Shown here: piece after piece, positions 51,260-62,976 of the stretch
How positions within the stretch are numbered: position 1 is the stretch's first letter
Layout of the letters: each line of letters starts with the position of its first letter
Source: Cyclospora cayetanensis
Lineage: Eukaryota > Apicomplexa > Conoidasida > Eucoccidiorida > Eimeriidae
Assembly (NCBI RefSeq): GCF_002999335.1
Contig: NW_020312147.1
Location: 248,001-312,000 of the forward strand
Length of the DNA stretch: 64,000 bases
Reading direction: 5' to 3'
Program-made: the position numbers and the translations under genes
The notes under the pieces: generated by a model
Database searches by the model: none
What the model saw: only the letters and a program-made list of their open reading frames with translations
What the model was told of the DNA's origin: nothing

Positions 51260-53360
51260 GACGTCCTGAGGCACCGTGGACAGGCGAGTCTGCAGCTGCT
51301 CCACCACACAGTGGTGGGAGGGTGGTTCTACGCGCAAGGTGCTGCGACTTTCGTGAGCTTGCACCGGCACTCCGAATTCGCATGCTTTCTGTCTTTACTC
51401 TCCTCTCGTAAAACTGGCATGCCTCAAGCCCTCTTCGCCCAAAAAGCCCCCTCCCCCCCGCCCCCACAGCGTCCCCCCCTCTTAGCCATCTTGTGGCAAG
51501 GTAGGTGCTGCTGCATCTCTAGAGAAAGAGCTTGTGGCTTGCTTTTTTTCCTGTGGAGGCAGCAGACGCAGCAGCGTACACTGAGGCAGCTAGCTCGCTG
51601 GCTAGCTGGCTAGCCGGCTAGCTATATTTGGTATTTACAGACATATAGGTGTGCAGGAGCGGCAATATGTTTGCTAAAACAAATGCAACCTAATCTTTCA
51701 TAGCATCTTCAGCAACACTTAGTCTCCAGGGCAGCGCGGCGTCTTCCTTCCTTTGTGAGATGTGTGCTGCCAGTGCGCCCCTTTCCTTTTGGCACTGGTC
51801 GGGAAAACGTGTCGGAGGCACAGCAAGAATACAGCCTTCAGATCTGCCATGGTATGCAGGTTCTTAGAGCCCTCGCATTTCTATTTACAGCCGTGCGTGC
51901 GCTAGTGGGGACGGGTCTGACGAAGGATTCTCGCGGTGACAAGGGGAACGCAAATGAAAAATGAGTTCCGCGATGGCGTCATGAGCCCTCATATATATGG
52001 GCTGCGTGTGGCCTTCACTCCACCCATATTCAAATGGGCACCAAGCGAAGCAAAATCAGGGGGATAGCGCCCTGTGCTCAAGCCACGTGTCCAGCCTCTA
52101 GCTGCGGTAGAGCTGAAAACATATATGGGGGCAAGGGGTAGCCGGCGCCGTTTGGGGGTGAACACTGGCAGCAGGCAGCTGGAAATTGTTAACTGTTTGG
52201 AACTCTAGAGTGCACCCACACCTCCCAGCATCCCTGGGCCCCTCAATCAGAAAGCCTCTAGCATGGTGGCACTACGGTTGCCACATTTGCTTCACTATTT
52301 CGCATCTAGGGCTCTCCACAAAACAGCCAACGCAACGCAACGCAGCTGCAGCTTTGCGACCAGGGAGGGAGTTTGGGGATGGTGCACCTGGTTTGGGGAA
52401 GCAGGCTACGGGCAGTTGGCCACCCCGCGCATGTAGAACCCTTTAAGAGTCGAGATCTTGGAGGGCGACTGGCGGTGCAGGGTCCGTCTGCTTCAATCGA
52501 GCCCTTTGCATGGCGCAATTTTCCGCTAAGTCTCACCGTGCTCTTTGCCTGACTGGGCTTTTCCACGACCCCAGCATGCGCCTTCTGTCCGTTGAGGTTG
52601 GCACGTCTAAGCAGCACCATCCAGAAAAGCGTCGAAACGGCTAGAGAATCGCGCTTGGAAGGAGTGGCACCTCGAAAAGAGAAGCGTCTGGAGGGCTCGC
52701 GGGGGCACAGCGTGACAATACGGAATCCGTTGGCGTGAACGCACCTCTCTGCTGAGCCGCGGCTTCTAGCATGCTGCTAACGGCAAAATACGGCGGAGTG
52801 GAGGTGCCAGCAAGGGGGATTATCCTACCTCTCTGCGGGATGTGGCAGTGTGCTGGATAGGAGGCATGAGCGCTGCTTGAATGGGGTCTGGGGCAGCTTT
52901 GGCTCGGCGCTCTGGGAAAGTGTGTTGGAGGCTCACACGGCACACCCCCCTCATACAGCGTTGAAAACAGACCTGCCTCGTCACTCGTAGCCGCTCGTTC
53001 CGCAGTGGGGAGAAAGCAGAAAACCATCCTTAGAGCTAGGAGAGGGCTTTCGCACCACCCCTGCCAGTTCACAGAAAAACCTGTTGGTTTTGCAGAATTG
53101 AGGACTTGATGGGCGGAGAAGAGTGTTTGGCGGAGGCAAGTTAACCCTCTAGAATTCACTTCCCTCAGCTGCTCTCACCCCCCGTGTGGAGGTCGTGAGG
53201 TTCCAAGGGGCTTCAATGGAATCCTTGTGCAGCGTGAGCCGTTTAACGTATCCCTTTCGACGATCGGAATTTCGATGAATGACAGCGACCTTCTTCGCGT
53301 CCGGCTGTGAAACACGTGAGCATCTTTTTCATCACCCTACTCCTTTGTTACAAGCGTTGC
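51260..53360. other. 3' flank of the kinase gene and gene-poor stretch
   Basis: A short hairpin (CCACCAC-ACA-GTGGTGG at 51301-51317) lies about 40 bp after the kinase stop, presumably in the 3' UTR. GCTAGCTGG-type short repeats occur at 51591-51625. Longer frames at 52306-52620 and 52641-53159 (minus) lack motifs. No gene is called. Confidence 0.45.
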
Positions 53361-53366
53361 GTGCGT

Positions 53367-53575
53367 AATCCTGTTTGCGTAATTCGGCCTGTCGTACACT
53401 GCATTTATTCGGAAGCAGAGGAGGCGAACAGGCGGTGAAAACACTTGCTGCATATCGGTGCTCTCCATTACTGTGTACATGGGTGTAAAAATACTCTGAA
53501 GGAACCTGGGGAGGCAGCCACTCTTCGCACTCCAACCCACGCACCCCGGTCTCCTCTGGCCGGTGCCATGGGGAA
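53367..53575 (+). repeat. Dispersed repeat A, copy 2
   Basis: It aligns with 16205-16415 over about 210 bp on the same strand (see that entry). Similarity fades after CTCTGGCCGGTG in both copies, which suggests a defined end. Confidence 0.8.
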
Positions 53576-54162
53576 AGGGAGGACGACCATGCTTCCAGTT
53601 TGATTATAGGACTTTGAAGGTAAGGATTTCCTTTTCGAGGCAAAGAGTGGTGCGTACAGCCAACAGGGCTATCGATCTAGCATGAACGGCAGCTCAGAAA
53701 TAGAGGCTCTTACATGCGAGACAATGGATGCTTTATCGTGAGAAGTGTGTGTGTGTGTATTGGAGTGCACGTGTCTAAATGATTCAAGACGTGAAAGTGT
53801 ATGCTAAACACAGCAGAATACTGGGCACGTTGTTCGGATGGCTAACTGTTTTTTCTCTGGCGCATTGGCTATAAAGAACTCCTGTCAGGGTTACGCCCTT
53901 AAGAGCCCGCAAGTATCTGCTCTGACGCTCTATACACAGGGGTCCATTTGCATACAATTAGAGTACTGGGTCTCGCGGTTTGAGCATTTTAAGGAGGTAC
54001 AATGAAGCAGTCTAAAGCTACGCTTGGGCACTTTCTACCTGACCAGTTGAGTTTGACAGTGAGCGCTTGCAGAATAATTTTTTGTTTGCATGGTAGAGTC
54101 AAGTAGCTCTGGTCGATAATAATGAAAAATGTGTGCCTTGCTCTAGAGCTAGCTCTTCGCTG

Positions 54163-54186
54163 CAACCAGCGGTGCATCGCTGGTTG
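54163..54186. repeat. Inverted repeat, 9-bp arms
   Basis: CAACCAGCG and CGCTGGTTG face each other with a 6-nt loop (GTGCAT). About 110 bp downstream lies a second, stronger hairpin. Confidence 0.85.
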
Positions 54187-54295
54187 GAGCGAAACACCTG
54201 TGGCCAGTGCTGTAGCGCCTGCGCACCCTTGGCATGTGCCGCTCTCTGTCTCTCTCTCTCTCTCTCCTTTCATTTCCAATGCAAAGTTTTATCCA

Positions 54296-54319
54296 AGGTG
54301 TCTCCGTTAGGAGACACCT
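54296..54319. repeat. Inverted repeat, 10-bp perfect arms
   Basis: AGGTGTCTCC and GGAGACACCT with a 4-nt loop (GTTA). It lies in a gene-poor stretch; no U-run follows, and eukaryotic genes do not use such terminators. Confidence 0.9.
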
Positions 54320-55458
54320 AACTACAAATTTAATACCAACGTAATGGAGAGTGATAGCGTTTATCCTAAAAAATACTGCCTTCTTCCGTTCGCGCCATTT
54401 ATGAGTTCTCAACAGGAGGAGAGAGGGAGAGCCCAGTTGCGCGTAGCTGCGCTGCACCTTCGAAGGACTCCGAGAGTTCAACGTTAGATGCAGATAGCAT
54501 CTAGCGCACATGCGCACTGCATTACTTGACTTTGTAACGAGGCCCTAATACTCGGCCTGAAAAAGGAATCTTAAACACGCAAATTTATCATGCAATCCTT
54601 CACGAATTTGTGGATAAATATAAACTAGTGCAGTATGAAGCGTTCCAGTGTAGCATAGCCCTCCACGCCTTCCCCCTCACTTCAAAGACGCCCTCGTATC
54701 CCGCACCTGTGCATTCATACCAACAGCATGCACGGCGACCGAGGAGTTCGCGCCCTGTCGCCACTTTCCAGGCAGGTAGAAGCGTGAACGCCGCGCAGAT
54801 GAGGAAAAGCATGTGTGTGCATCGAACAGTAGAAAAAATGACTTCAGCAGTGCATCCACTCCTCAATAAGCATTACATGCATGCAAATACAGACGATGCA
54901 AGCAGTCTAGCTAACTTTCCAGCCCCAAAAGACGCAGAAGGAAGAATGTAGGGACTGCATACCTGAGAGTGCCTACCCATAAAATCTGAGTGTAGATATC
55001 GTCTTCAAAGTAATTAGCAAGAACTTTCCAGGCAATACACACATGTAAAGGGAGCACTTTTTGTAGAACAAGCAGCGTAGAAGGACAAGTTCTAAGAAAC
55101 CCCGTCCTTGACGGCTAGCGTCGTTGAGCAGAGTCTCAACTTCTTCTGCAAGAACAAAGAAGCCCGCCCCTACTCGTCGGTCAGTCAGTGAGGATGGCAG
55201 TGGTCACTTCCTTTTATTGGAAACTCCCGTCTGGTGTGTCCTCAATGCGCAACAGTCCTCAAATTAAGCACTTCTACGGCTCCCTGTGGATCCTCCGCAT
55301 TCTTACAGTTAATTGGACTGCGCGGCGAAGCCTACAAATAATTGGTCCTTCGAAAGCTTCCCTGGGATACCCACAGCGATAATTCTGTGGCGTCATAAAC
55401 TGAAGGGAAGTAAATGCACTACGAAATACATTATTTTGTGGGAAAATTGCAAATGGCC

Positions 55459-56267
55459 CTAGCCACCTGCTTGTCTTCCGTGAGAATTACGCAAATCATC
55501 GCCTGCACTATCCAGCCTTGCTCCAGAGTCTTTCATCGCAAAGTCTGGCCTTTGATCCCGGATTACCAGGTGCGGGCCCGGATCAAAGAGGGGCTCCACA
55601 GGGATGCGGGGGAGCAAGGCGTAGAGCCTTGTGCATTCGTTCCATGAAGACTCATCATCTGGAAGTATCTCGATCCAAGCAATTGGATGTTCCCGAGCAT
55701 AACATCGCATATGTTGAAGAAGACTACGGCGGGTGGAATTATTTACCTACCGACGAGTAATTCACAGTGGTCGTATTTGCTTCAAGTGTAAGGCACTTGA
55801 ATATGGCATGCCACAACGCACTAATGGATCGGGGATGCCTTTCTATGAGGTAATACATCAGGCGCTCGTGGAGCTTCCAAGCATGAGCAAATAATTGAGC
55901 GACATCCCGAGCCGCAAGAGGGCCGCAACAAGGCATGAGGGGGGCACATTTTTTGAGTCTGTTGATAGCAACGTAGCTGCTACTTTCGACTCCCAGCCTC
56001 CTGTAGTACCACAGTGATGTCCATACTCAGAAATGTCCAAGCCTTTTAGGGACTGGAAGCCTTTGCAAAGAGCCAACTTTAGGAGAATTCTACACCTTTG
56101 TCAATCTGCGCATGACCGTGAATAAACTTTGCCGTCGGGTATATTTCATGCCACAGCAAAGATCGCAAAAGCCTCTCTACTGTAGCGCAAATTGCAGCAT
56201 GGCCGAAGAGTGGATGATCTTGTACACTGCGCAACATGGAACTGCGGAAGGTAGGCAAGATGAACAA
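55459..56267 (-). pseudogene. Integrase remnant (relic 3)
   Basis: Three frames: 56267-56079 has QDHPLFGHAAICATVERLLR (HxxxxGH of the zinc domain); 55936-55739 has AQLFAHAWKLHERLMYYLIE then PRSISALWHAIFK, matching the F...V...HG.P..I.SDR...F.S.FW part of the core, although the SDR Asp is lost; 55710-55459 has REHPIAWIEILPDDESSWNE, matching the W...LP..E..YN part. Broken by frameshifts. Confidence 0.8.
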
Positions 56268-56705
56268 GCGACGGAGCGCCCGCTTTAATTAGAATGACAG
56301 CGAAATATCCTGAACGTCATGGAGTTTCACTTACTTGCCATTCTGGATTCTTTCATGATACCAAATACATGAGTCTCAACAACGCTCGTCCAACGTCGAT
56401 AGAAATAGTCGCTCCTCACCACGACCAAGAGCGACCACACTGTACATTAGTGACCTGGTGGGGCGGCTCGAGAGCGCGCACGCGATCCCGCTAGTCTTAC
56501 TACTTTTATCAAGCTCCACTGCCAAGTAATCCTGTATGGGGGGCCCAAGCCAGAATATCTCTTGGATTTCCACAGGCCTGAAAGCTCTTTGCTAGGTATT
56601 TTTAAGACTGAAACACGGTGCTGGCAGTAAAATGGAGCACGAAGCATTACTGACGGCGAATTTCACGCTGTACAATCATAAACCTTCCTCCCTAACTGGA
56701 TACCG

Positions 56706-56927
56706 CTACTCGTTGACGGCGAAGAGACGAGGATAACTAGGAATAATTTGGTGCTTGGGGAGGTGCGCAGCGTGTTTACTGACACGAATACCCACCGCCA
56801 CGCCATTAGCATCGCTTATAAGGAGGATATGACATGCATAGGTGGACAGCACAAGTAACGGGTAATTTTTAAGGCGCGCGCTAAGCGTATTGCTTCTGCA
56901 CCAGCATCCTCTGTCTAGTTCACACAC
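56706..56927 (-). pseudogene. Ty3/Gypsy RNase H remnant (relic 3)
   Basis: The frame reads LKNYPLLVLSTYACHILLIS then DANGVAVGIRVSKHAA, corresponding to the family's L...PVL...D...F.L.TDAS..A.G.VL segment with the first RNase H Asp retained. It follows the RT remnant directly and ends in a stop. Confidence 0.7.
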
Positions 56928-56945
56928 TAGGCTTTTTGAAGGCCG

Positions 56946-57410
56946 TCAGTCAAAGAATTGACGAACGGAGGAGCCAATCCAGGAATGAATTATCGGTATA
57001 GAGTGCAAGCCCTTTGAACTTTGCAGCCGCCCTCGGAGCGCGAACAGGTTAAGACCACTACTTGACTGCTTCAGTTTTTGCTGAGTTTGGCTGCATGTCT
57101 GTAGCCGAAAGATGGGCTTCCGGAAACGCAGTTGTTCTTTTGTAAACCGAACACTTGCATATCTTCGCAGACCACTGCTTATCCCGTACCAGCTGAAGCG
57201 CATGTCATAGGTGTCGTACTGCTCTTCAAAGTTGCTGTTGAAGAATATGACGTCGTCCATGTAGTTAGGCATCCAGCCCACCTGGATGGGATCATAAAAG
57301 TCCCCATACGCTTGCCGTTGCCTCTCAGCTAGAATATTAACAAGCTTAAACGGCACATAACCGCACCCAAGCTTGCGAGTGGGAATGCCGAGCGTTGTTT
57401 TGCGGTTGCA
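56946..57410 (-). pseudogene. Reverse transcriptase remnant (relic 3), YMDD present
   Basis: The frame carries a GIPTRKLG...PFKLVN stretch (family pattern MPFGL.NAPA), then NYMDDVIFFN with the YMDD catalytic pair at 57252-57263, and a downstream LRFRKPIF / LHSIPIIHSWI region matching the K..KC.F and I..WP positions of Ty3/Gypsy RT. The N-terminal fingers and the first catalytic Asp are missing. Confidence 0.85.
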
Positions 57411-57411
57411 A

Positions 57412-57624
57412 TCAGAGCGAATTCGGGGATCGGAAGAAACTGTCTGTGAATTCTAATGTCGAGTAGAGTGCTGATCCACCTAGTGCAAGTGATTCCTTAA
57501 TATGAGGCATTAGGAACTTCCGCTTCTGTGTTCGCTTGCACTTCGGGATAAAATGACTTAATTTCTCACAATTGAGGCAAGTAACCGATTTTGGGGGGTT
57601 GTCTGGGGCTGCGACGATGTGCAA
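57412..57624 (-). pseudogene. Gag nucleocapsid remnant with intact CCHC knuckle (relic 3)
   Basis: CLNCEKLSHFIPKCK fits C-x2-C-x4-H-x4-C exactly, followed by a basic stretch (KRTQKRK). It is the best-preserved knuckle in the window. The surrounding gag is frameshifted. Confidence 0.8.
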
Positions 57625-58129
57625 ATCTGTCCTGTTTTTCTTTCGTTCACTTTCGACTAGAGGCTACGACCGGATGACATGCACCCAACATACGTAGTTT
57701 CCAAATCCTGACCTCACTATTCATACCCAGACGCAGGAGTTGCGCTCTTTATCTTTAAAAATAAAAGTAGTCCAATTGTAAAAGCCCAACATGTTGGCCG
57801 ACTATAAACCGCTGGGTTGCCACTTATCCTGCGTCCAAGTAGCGCGACGGATAGATCTCAGATAACCCACTGATAAAGCATCCCCTTGCCTGCGCTATCG
57901 CTTCAGCGTCCTATTTTGCGATAAACCGACCTGTTAACAGTATCCTGTGCAGAATGCTTCTCAATCCTCTTAGCGCGTACCACTGAGCTGATCTCGGCAT
58001 AGACCGAAGGGTCAGGCTTGCATGTAGGCCAGGAACTGTAGTAATCCCTGAAGGCTGAATACAGCCAATACTGAAATGCTCTCTTTCCACTAAACACGCC
58101 ATAGGGAGCACCGGTTTTTCTTTATCTCG

Positions 58130-59925
58130 GGCTACATACCGAGGTACCCTTCTAAATGGCTGATGACTTCTTCGAGCGCTGGCCGGCCACCCTTAACGCT
58201 ATCGCATATCACGCGTTTCTACCAGTCGTGAAGCTACTGCATTCACATAAGGTTGCACGCTGGCTTCTGCCGCCCTCCTGCAGAGGCGATGTGCCACTAA
58301 ACCCACTCCAGAGGGTGCGTTTTGTAGACTGCTGCCAAAAATAGCTTCAATTCTTGAATTAACAAGTAACATTATTGGAATTAGACACTTGTCATATGTA
58401 AATTGCACAGCGCTTTGGGCTTAGAGCCGATGGGGGAGCGGAGAATCGCAGCAACAAACCTTGCAGTGCAAACAACGGTAACCCTCTATTTTAGGTCTTC
58501 GTACAGAGACACTTGGTGCCAGGCACCATAAAATATAGAATGTTGCATCCTGAAGGTAGTGCCGCTTACTTCTGTCCGCGTCCCTTAGAGTTCGTGACAT
58601 GAGGGGAGAGGGAAAGCTAATGTGCACATAGCTGCTGCACCCCTGAAGCACTTTAAGTATACCCAGGTACTAGCACAAACAGCATGGAGCGCGCATCCAC
58701 AGCGCATCGCGTCTTTTTGTGCAGAAATACGAGGACTTCGCAATGACAGGCAGCCCCATTTGTTAGAGCCTTCAAATTCCTATCAAGTAGTATGGTGGAA
58801 GGTACCAAAAAGTAGCATAGCCCGTTACATCGGAGCTATAAAGGATGCGGATGGCACAGCGAGGGGGAGAGCTCTTTAAGACGATACCGCGTTTCCTTTA
58901 TTTGCTTTCAACTACGCTTGGCGGATTGGAGCTGCTAGAGGCTCTCCGTATGTAGGCCCTCGGTGGGGGCTTTCACACAGCCCACTAGAGGGTCATGCAG
59001 ATCTGCGACTCCCTAGAGCGTCAGGAAGCGCCTCTGCGCTAATTGGTGAGCAGCCGCCGACACGGCTTTCCCAGGCAAAGCAAAGGCTAGCAGTCACGAC
59101 AAATGGGAGCAGCCTAAGTATGAGTATGCTCATTTCCTCGCGCATTCCCATACGCGCTAGGAAGTCCAAAGCTCGACGTGATGAGCTGATGAACGCATAT
59201 ATCCCGGAAACAGGCGATGTTCGGGGGTCTTTCGGGCGTAAAATGCAGCACGAGACAAAATTAATGCCTCTTTGAAGAGCTAAAGGCTTCGGTAGAGCAG
59301 ATGGTGCTGCTGCTGGCTGTCGCTGCTCGACCCCCCGTGCATCCGGGAGTCCCCCCACGCCCATTCTGCCCAAGTCTTCTCTTACTTCTGAGTTTCCACC
59401 GCAAGCAGCGCGTAAGCAAGCAAAGAAATCGCTGTCATTTCAGGAGTCCTTTTAGGGGTCCTAGGGCGGCAAGTACCGTGCCTTCTTGTTTTTTAGCTGT
59501 GCGCAGCCGACGGCAGGTGAGGCAGCTCGAGGGCAAAGGTGGTCCTCCAATTAACTTTGCACCGTGAACAGCCCCTCGAAGCTCTTTTTTTCGGACGGGA
59601 GGTGTATGGGGGATGGGGAGGGGGTGCTTCCTGTGGCTTTTCCCCCTGAGAATCGCGACTGAATAGTTCAAGTATTCCCGGGGCCCTCTCAACGCTAGAC
59701 CGACGGGCAGCGCCGTCCGATCCCACCGCAGCTACTCATGCTAGACTTGCAGTCCCTGCAGAAGCAGTGGCAGAAGGCATGCCAGCGGCGCACCAGTAGC
59801 CATACATTCAGAATCGATTGACCGCAGGTACCCCCCGCGCGTGTGGCTCAGCACCCTTCTTCTGCCTCTCACAGGGGGGCCTCGTATCCCGGGATTAGCG
59901 TTTGCGTTTTAGGGCGTGTTAGGCT
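58130..59925. other. Gene-poor stretch, no gene seen
   Basis: Frames such as plus 58622-58879 (with SYQVVWWKVPKSSIARYIG) have no family match. Composition becomes GC-richer after 59.3 kb, approaching the next repeat-rich segment. Confidence 0.4.
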
Positions 59926-60945
59926 GTGATGGTCATAATAAGACCTTCAAAGGCTTCCCTTCCGGCCCCTACGGCTGTTGGGGGCAGCCTTCGTGTCGTC
60001 GAGGAGAGGCAACGTGCGGGAGTTTCCTCCCTCCCACTTCATGGCCACCATCGGGGGAGGATTTGTAAACCAACCTCGAAACGCATACTCTCGAAGACAA
60101 CCCCCTGGAGGGCCCCAAAGCGTTCAGTCAGCCGTCCACGATGCCCCCTCAAGGGGGGTGTTGCCGGGGGGAGTGATGGGGGACGGCCCGTTGGCGAGGC
60201 AGCAGGGGGCCCCCCCTTGCCCTCTGCAAAAGAGGGCCCCTTGGACGCCGCTCGACCAACCGGCGATGAACTGGCGTTTTCGCAGCTGCGGTGGAAGAGC
60301 CCCCCGGCAGACCGGGGCCCCCCGGGGGGCCCCCCCAAGGGTCCTTAAAGAGAGTCCCTCCATGCGCCGTCACACCCACACCTGGGGGCCCCCTAGGCGG
60401 AGGAATCCAGAAGTCGGTTTCCTCTAAAGGGGCCCCCAGCAAGTTCCCTTCCTCGGCTTGTCCTTAAAGACGCTCAACAAGCCGGAAGCCGCCTACCTTC
60501 TCCACCAAAAACAGCAGAAACAACTCCAGCAACCGAAGGCGTCCCCCCCTCCCGCAAACAAGAGAGCATTCCACAATAGAAGGGCAGTTCCAACGAGTCT
60601 TGGAGCATCAGCAGCAGCAGCAAAAGACCACACGCCGTTTTGCCCGGAGCCTCGAATGGCAAGATGCAGATACAGATACAGCAGATACAGCAGATACAGA
60701 TGCAGCAGATACAGCAGATACAGATACAGCAGCAGATACCGATCCAGATGCCTGTATCTTCGCAGAATGTGGAAGGCTGTCAACTGAAGCACCTCCAACA
60801 ACAGCGTCAAAAGCCTGCAGGGGGCCCCGAAGGCGGCGGGGCCCCTTCAGAAGAGTCATGCACAACTGAGGCTTCGAGAGCAGCAAGGCGTTCCGAGACG
60901 TCCTCAGCAGTGCTGCAGCTATCGGTCATGGCGATTTCACCATAA
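59926..60945 (+). CDS. Candidate low-complexity coding region, uncharacterised
   Basis: Gly/Pro/Arg-rich open frame at about 60041-60427, then a frame after a CCCCCTAG acceptor (about 60400) reading ESRSRFPLKGPPASSLPR, interrupted by one TAG at about 60578 and continuing to 60945 through an Ile-Gln repeat (IQQIQMQQIQQIQIQQQ) encoded by CAGATA units. CAG/GCA/AGC triplets on the plus strand suggest plus-strand coding, as in the clear genes here. Exon structure is unresolved and no domain is seen. Confidence 0.3.
60666..60738 (+). repeat. CAGATA/CAG tandem repeat
   Basis: Imperfect CAGATA hexamers mixed with CAG triplets. One frame encodes alternating Ile and Gln, the others Asp/Thr/Ala or Arg/Tyr/Ser. 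Confidence 0.9.
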
Positions 60946-61306
60946 CCGAACAATTTCCCCCCTCACCCGCCCCCCTTCCTCTGCTCCCCCCGTAGTGGCG
61001 TCTGGTGAAAATACTTCTTCTATCTCTTGTGCATGCGCCGCTGTGGCAGGAAACACGGTTACAGCATTCAACATCGCACGCTCTTCTTCTTAAGGCCCAC
61101 AGTCTAAAGCGTCTCCCCCCAGACCGCAGAGTGCTGCAGGCACTGATGTTTGTTCACGGCTGAAGCTGGGGCCGTTTGTGATGAAGAGTCACAAATGGCA
61201 TTACCTCCATTATCGAGCGCTACTGTAACAGACGCATGCCGTTGCTCTGCCACGTACAGGGCAAGGCTTCTTGTTTGCGACCCTTTGGTCTGTCTTTTTC
61301 CTCGCG

Positions 61307-61582
61307 ATGCTCACATCTCTGAAGGCTGATACTGCAGCTCCTGAGGCTGCAGTCCCTGCGGCTGCCATATCACCTCGCGCTTCCGAAGTAGCAACAGCAC
61401 TTTCCACGTTGACAGCTGCAGGGAAGCCTTCAGAAGTGGAGGATGCGGCCGCATCAGGTCCTTCAGGTGTGGGTATGCTGTTGCAGCATGCGACATACAC
61501 AAAGTGTGTTCTGATGAGGGTGCAGCTGCCGCTTTACGCGTGCAAAAGGTGCCGCATCGGCGGCTTTGGGGCCAACAGCGGA

Positions 61583-61614
<32 letters not shown>

Positions 61615-61745
61615 TAGCAGCAGCAGCAGCATTACCCTCAGAACGTGCTGCGATGTTTTTAAGTGAAGGAGTTGACGGCAGAGGACAATGCGGCATTCCA
61701 GCAGAAACGCACATGCACTCCTACCTCCCTCTGGACAGAGGATGA
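61307..61745 (+). CDS. Candidate Ala-rich two-exon model, uncharacterised
   Basis: Exon 61307-61466 (MLTSLKADTAAPEAAVPAAA...) joins by a phase-1 GT-AG intron to 61549-61745, whose frame carries long Ala runs (TAEAAAAAAAAVIAAAAA) and ends at a TGA. The acceptor (TGCAAAAG) is only fair. The frame upstream of the ATG is hydrophobic (LWSVFFLA) and may belong to an earlier exon. It could be an internal part of a larger plus-strand gene reaching 63953. No domain. Confidence 0.3.
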
Positions 61746-61814
61746 CTATGAGGCGTGTGTGTTGGTTCGCCTGTAGGGAGGAAATTCTTCTTGTTTGTTC
61801 TTTTGGGGATCCGA

Positions 61815-61861
61815 GGCTTGGTGAGAGCAGCAGCAGCAGCTGCTCTCGCTCTCACCAAGCC
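61815..61861. repeat. Inverted repeat, 14-bp perfect arms
   Basis: GGCTTGGTGAGAGC and GCTCTCACCAAGCC face each other around a 19-nt CAG/CTG-rich loop. It lies between candidate exons in the repeat-rich right end. Confidence 0.92.
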
Positions 61862-62229
61862 GTTGCAGCGGCGGAAATATTGCAGCAGCGGCGCGGTAAT
61901 TGAGAAGGCGAGGCTGTTCTAGGAAATCGCGTGGATCCAAGAAGACGGCGGGTGCCTTTTTTTCTTCTTCCCCCCTTTTTCTCACGGCAGCGGCAACAAC
62001 AGAGGTGGGCAGAGACATGCAAAGATGCGGCCCTGCACTCTCCGGATCCCCCAGGGGGCCCCTGCTGCTTGGAGGGATACTCGCTGCAGCGCCGTCTCCG
62101 ATCACGTCAGAGCTTCTCCCGCCAATAGGATCTGCTTCGGTTGCTCAGATGCTCTCTTCGAGAAGCGTTGCTCAGGCTGCCACCAGCTCTGGAAGGACGC
62201 GTGGCCATTTGTTTCTCGTAGCGAGCCTT

Positions 62230-62470
62230 CTTTCTGCCCCAGCGCTTGTGGATGTCTGCGGGGGTGTGGTGCGCTGCGCTGCAGGCTGTCGAGGCTGCGA
62301 AGCAGCAGGCCTTGAAACTTCGTGTCGCAGCTGCCTGCTTCCGATGGAAGTCTTGGGACGGCACGCATGTAAGGCGTATTCACGTTCTGGAAAGGTGCAT
62401 GCGAATTTGGACACCTGAGTTAATGGGCGTGATGCGGGCAGGAGAGACAGCAGTCACATCGGGAAATTGA
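62230..62470 (+). CDS. Candidate exon, helical region, uncharacterised
   Basis: After an acceptor-like CTTTCTGCCCCAG (ending about 62242) one frame reads RLWMSAGVWCAALQAVEAAK then QQALKLRVAAACFRWKSWDG, an amphipathic helix-like composition unlike the flanking noise. The competing frame (61900-62418, 172 codons) is also open. No family recognised. Confidence 0.25.
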
Positions 62471-62976
62471 GTCTTAGGACGCCGTTCCTGGCATCAAGCG
62501 CTCGACGCGGAGGCCCCTCGCGATGCAGAAATCTGCCACAGGAGAGGGGGGAGTATGAGGAGGAGCAGCAGCGGCGGGGTGAACTTACCTGCAGCTGGCT
62601 GTCGAGCCTGTCGAATATCCTCTGCCTCGGAAGACGCTGTATCTTCGGCGTCCTTACGGCCCTTGCAGTGCTGCCTGCATGCGTCTGCGCGAGCCTCAGG
62701 GCAAGTGATGGTGGGGACTGCTGGATTGGCAGTGGAGTGCAGCGATGAAAGCAGACACGGCCTTGCGGATGCTGCTGAGAACGAGGAAGTCTTCAAGAGG
62801 CAAATCGCAAAGGCCGCTGCCTCAACCTGCAAAAGGCTCCTTCCCCCAGCACCTCGCATGCATGTCGATGCCTCCGGCAGCGGCAACGGCGCCAGGATCT
62901 TGCTAAGCTGCACCACGAGCTGCTGCAACGCGAGGAGGAGGGGTGTCATGATCATCATTATCATTATCAGCAGCAT

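Larger units (their letters stand above)
53580..55455. other. Gene-poor stretch, no gene seen
   Basis: Frames here (for example plus 54610-54951, 113 codons) are uncharacterised. A CT-rich run occurs at 54243-54268. The end next to 55.45 kb may contain the unrecognised 3' part of relic 3. Confidence 0.4.
55459..58111 (-). mobile_element. Ty3/Gypsy-type retroelement relic 3 (gag-RT-RNase H-integrase)
   Basis: Minus-strand order: gag capsid-like remnant (58111-57840, SSWPTCKPDPS, then CFISGLSEI in another frame), intact zinc knuckle (57538-57579), reverse transcriptase fragment (57410-56946), RNase H (56927-56706), integrase zinc domain (56267-56079), integrase core (55936-55739) and post-core part (55710-55459). 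The zinc knuckle lies only about 130 bp from the RT palm-proximal part, so protease and the N-terminal half of RT have been lost. Several frame changes and stops. The gag part is recognisably homologous to relic 2 (WPSYKPRP; CFISG). No LTR was found. Confidence 0.8.

Noticed and set aside
51301..51317. Hairpin CCACCAC-ACA-GTGGTGG as a transcription terminator
   Set aside because: Eukaryotic protein-coding genes do not use intrinsic terminators; only a possible 3' UTR stem.
52641..53159. 172-codon minus-strand open frame
   Set aside because: No recognisable motif, no neighbours in the same frame, and situated in a gene-poor segment; not enough to call a gene.
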